NCBI GenBank assembly: GCA_013815395.1 | Contig: JACDGH010000041.1 | Coordinates: forward strand, 1-14,090 | Source: Parachlamydiaceae bacterium | GTDB lineage: Bacteria; Chlamydiota; Chlamydiia; Chlamydiales; Parachlamydiaceae | Reading direction: 5' to 3' | Length of the DNA: 14,090 nucleotides | Shown here: piece after piece, positions 13,381 through 14,090 of the stretch | How the letters are laid out: every line of letters begins with the position of its first letter | How positions within the stretch are numbered: the stretch's first letter is position 1 | Made by a program: the position numbers and the translations under genes | Notes under the pieces: model-generated | Told to the model about the DNA's origin: nothing | What the model saw: only the letters and a program-made list of their open reading frames with translations | Databases searched by the model: none

Positions 13381-14090
13381 TTATTTCAATATAAAAGGAG
13401 GGGCGTCGGAAGCTAAAACTTCTTTAAGCTGCGTTTCCTGTACGTCATAATGTTGTCGGAGCTTTGTCATGTACGCATCCGATTCTTTACTAATGGCTTT
13501 TTCGATTAAGATGTCTTTAATTTTATTTTCCAATTCATTAAAAGGCATTGATCCACCTGGAATCATTTCCTTAAGGTAAAAAATACGGTAGGCTGTAGAG
13601 TTGTCAGCACGGCTTTTTTGAGCTGTGGGCTGGCTATAGCTATTTGAAGAAAGAGTAATTAATGTAGATTTAAAAGCATCGGAGAGCTCTTTCTCTTTGT
13701 TATGAAATTCTTCAGAGATTGTCAACGTAGGCGCACGGCGGGGTGAAGTCCATACTTCTGCAAGTTTACATGCTAGCTCAGTATGCGGAATTTTATCCAC
13801 GGAGAGAAGGTTATAGGCTTGCTTGGCTACTTCCTCAGCTAGTTTTGGTTCGCGATGTCTAATTGAAATGACATTATACACCCATTCATTATCGCGTATA
13901 TTTTCTTTAGCATAGGTTTCGTAATAATTCCTGATCACTAGCGGTGTCACACTGTTGATTGCCTTGGACTGCACTCTAAAATACATCATTCGACGTATAG
14001 TAAGATCTTCTAAAACCATTTTTGAGGCTTCATCAAAGGTTAAACCCGTGTTATCAAAATTGGAATTAATGTTTGGCCCAAATAAGACTT
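13381..14090 (-). CDS. SurA-like periplasmic chaperone/PPIase, partial at the 5' end
   Basis: The frame stays open from the stop at 13381 to the right edge, about 236 codons. The ATG at 14017-14019 is internal: upstream in-frame sequence reads through GLTFDEASK without a stop, so the real start is outside the window. The end of a SurA_N-like helical domain is visible (EDLTIRRMMYFRVQSKAI), then a helical linker. A divergent parvulin-like segment follows (about EVWTSPRRAPTLTIS to the PGGSMPFNELENKIKDIL motif), then a C-terminal helix (KESDAYMTKLRQHYDV) that in SurA packs back on the N-domain. The expected role is chaperoning outer-membrane proteins in the periplasm; the signal peptide would be in the missing part. 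It precedes ksgA by 15 bp, and surA-ksgA adjacency is also known in Proteobacteria. The parvulin core looks too short and divergent for confident isomerase activity. Confidence 0.75.
   Translation of the reverse strand, partial: VLFGPNINSNFDNTGLTFDEASKMVLEDLTIRRMMYFRVQSKAINSVTPLVIRNYYETYAKENIRDNEWVYNVISIRHREPKLAEEVAKQAYNLLSVDKIPHTELACKLAEVWTSPRRAPTLTISEEFHNKEKELSDAFKSTLITLSSNSYSQPTAQKSRADNSTAYRIFYLKEMIPGGSMPFNELENKIKDILIEKAISKESDAYMTKLRQHYDVQETQLKEVLASDAPPFILK

Overview
This low-G+C window looks like chromosomal DNA of a member of the Chlamydiae, most likely an amoeba-associated (Parachlamydia/Protochlamydia-like) lineage. That is an inference from gene content and protein character: a ksgA gene directly downstream of a SurA-like gene, a YyaL-type DUF255 protein nearby, an S11 D-Ala-D-Ala carboxypeptidase, long TPR proteins, and intergenic regions unusually rich in repeats. 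No rRNA, tRNA, CRISPR array or intact transposase gene is visible.

Layout. Positions 1-163 hold a strong + strand terminator for a gene lying outside the window, plus a short fragment of a dispersed repeat. A minus-strand pair follows: mgtE (magnesium transporter, GTG start) and, 20 bp downstream, a SAM-dependent methyltransferase with a Dot1-like layout. Divergent from mgtE is typA/bipA (+), closed by a rho-independent terminator. Next come three minus-strand transcription units: a 114-residue protein with a C-terminal membrane anchor (4617-4961), a 690-residue protein of about 12 extended TPR units (5587-7659) and the DUF255 thioredoxin-fold protein (7770-9842). A 140-residue unrecognised protein (10546-10968) is divergent from a + strand pair: a 37-codon ORF whose stop overlaps the start of a D-alanyl-D-alanine carboxypeptidase. 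The carboxypeptidase is tail-to-tail, with overlapping stop codons, with ksgA. ksgA lies behind a SurA-like gene that runs off the right edge.

The least ordinary parts are two repeat loci, 5131-5536 and 10033-10530. Each lies just beyond the stop codon of a minus-strand gene. Each consists of degenerate arrays of 8-9 nt purine-rich units (AAAGGACNT in one, AACGATAGN in the other) that recur in inverted orientation on the far side of a central palindromic element. In the first locus the centre is a 214-bp inverted repeat carrying the GCAGAGACGC-type motif. In the second it is a 136-bp MITE-like element with near-perfect 26-bp terminal inverted repeats and an apparent 8-bp target duplication. 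Unrelated unit sequences in the same architecture suggest a recurring kind of locus rather than one chance repeat.

Functionally the genes are mostly housekeeping: Mg2+ uptake, ribosome-associated GTPase, 16S rRNA dimethylation, peptidoglycan trimming and outer-membrane protein chaperoning. The accessory candidates are the methyltransferase, the tail-anchored protein, the TPR protein and the small ORF ahead of the carboxypeptidase.
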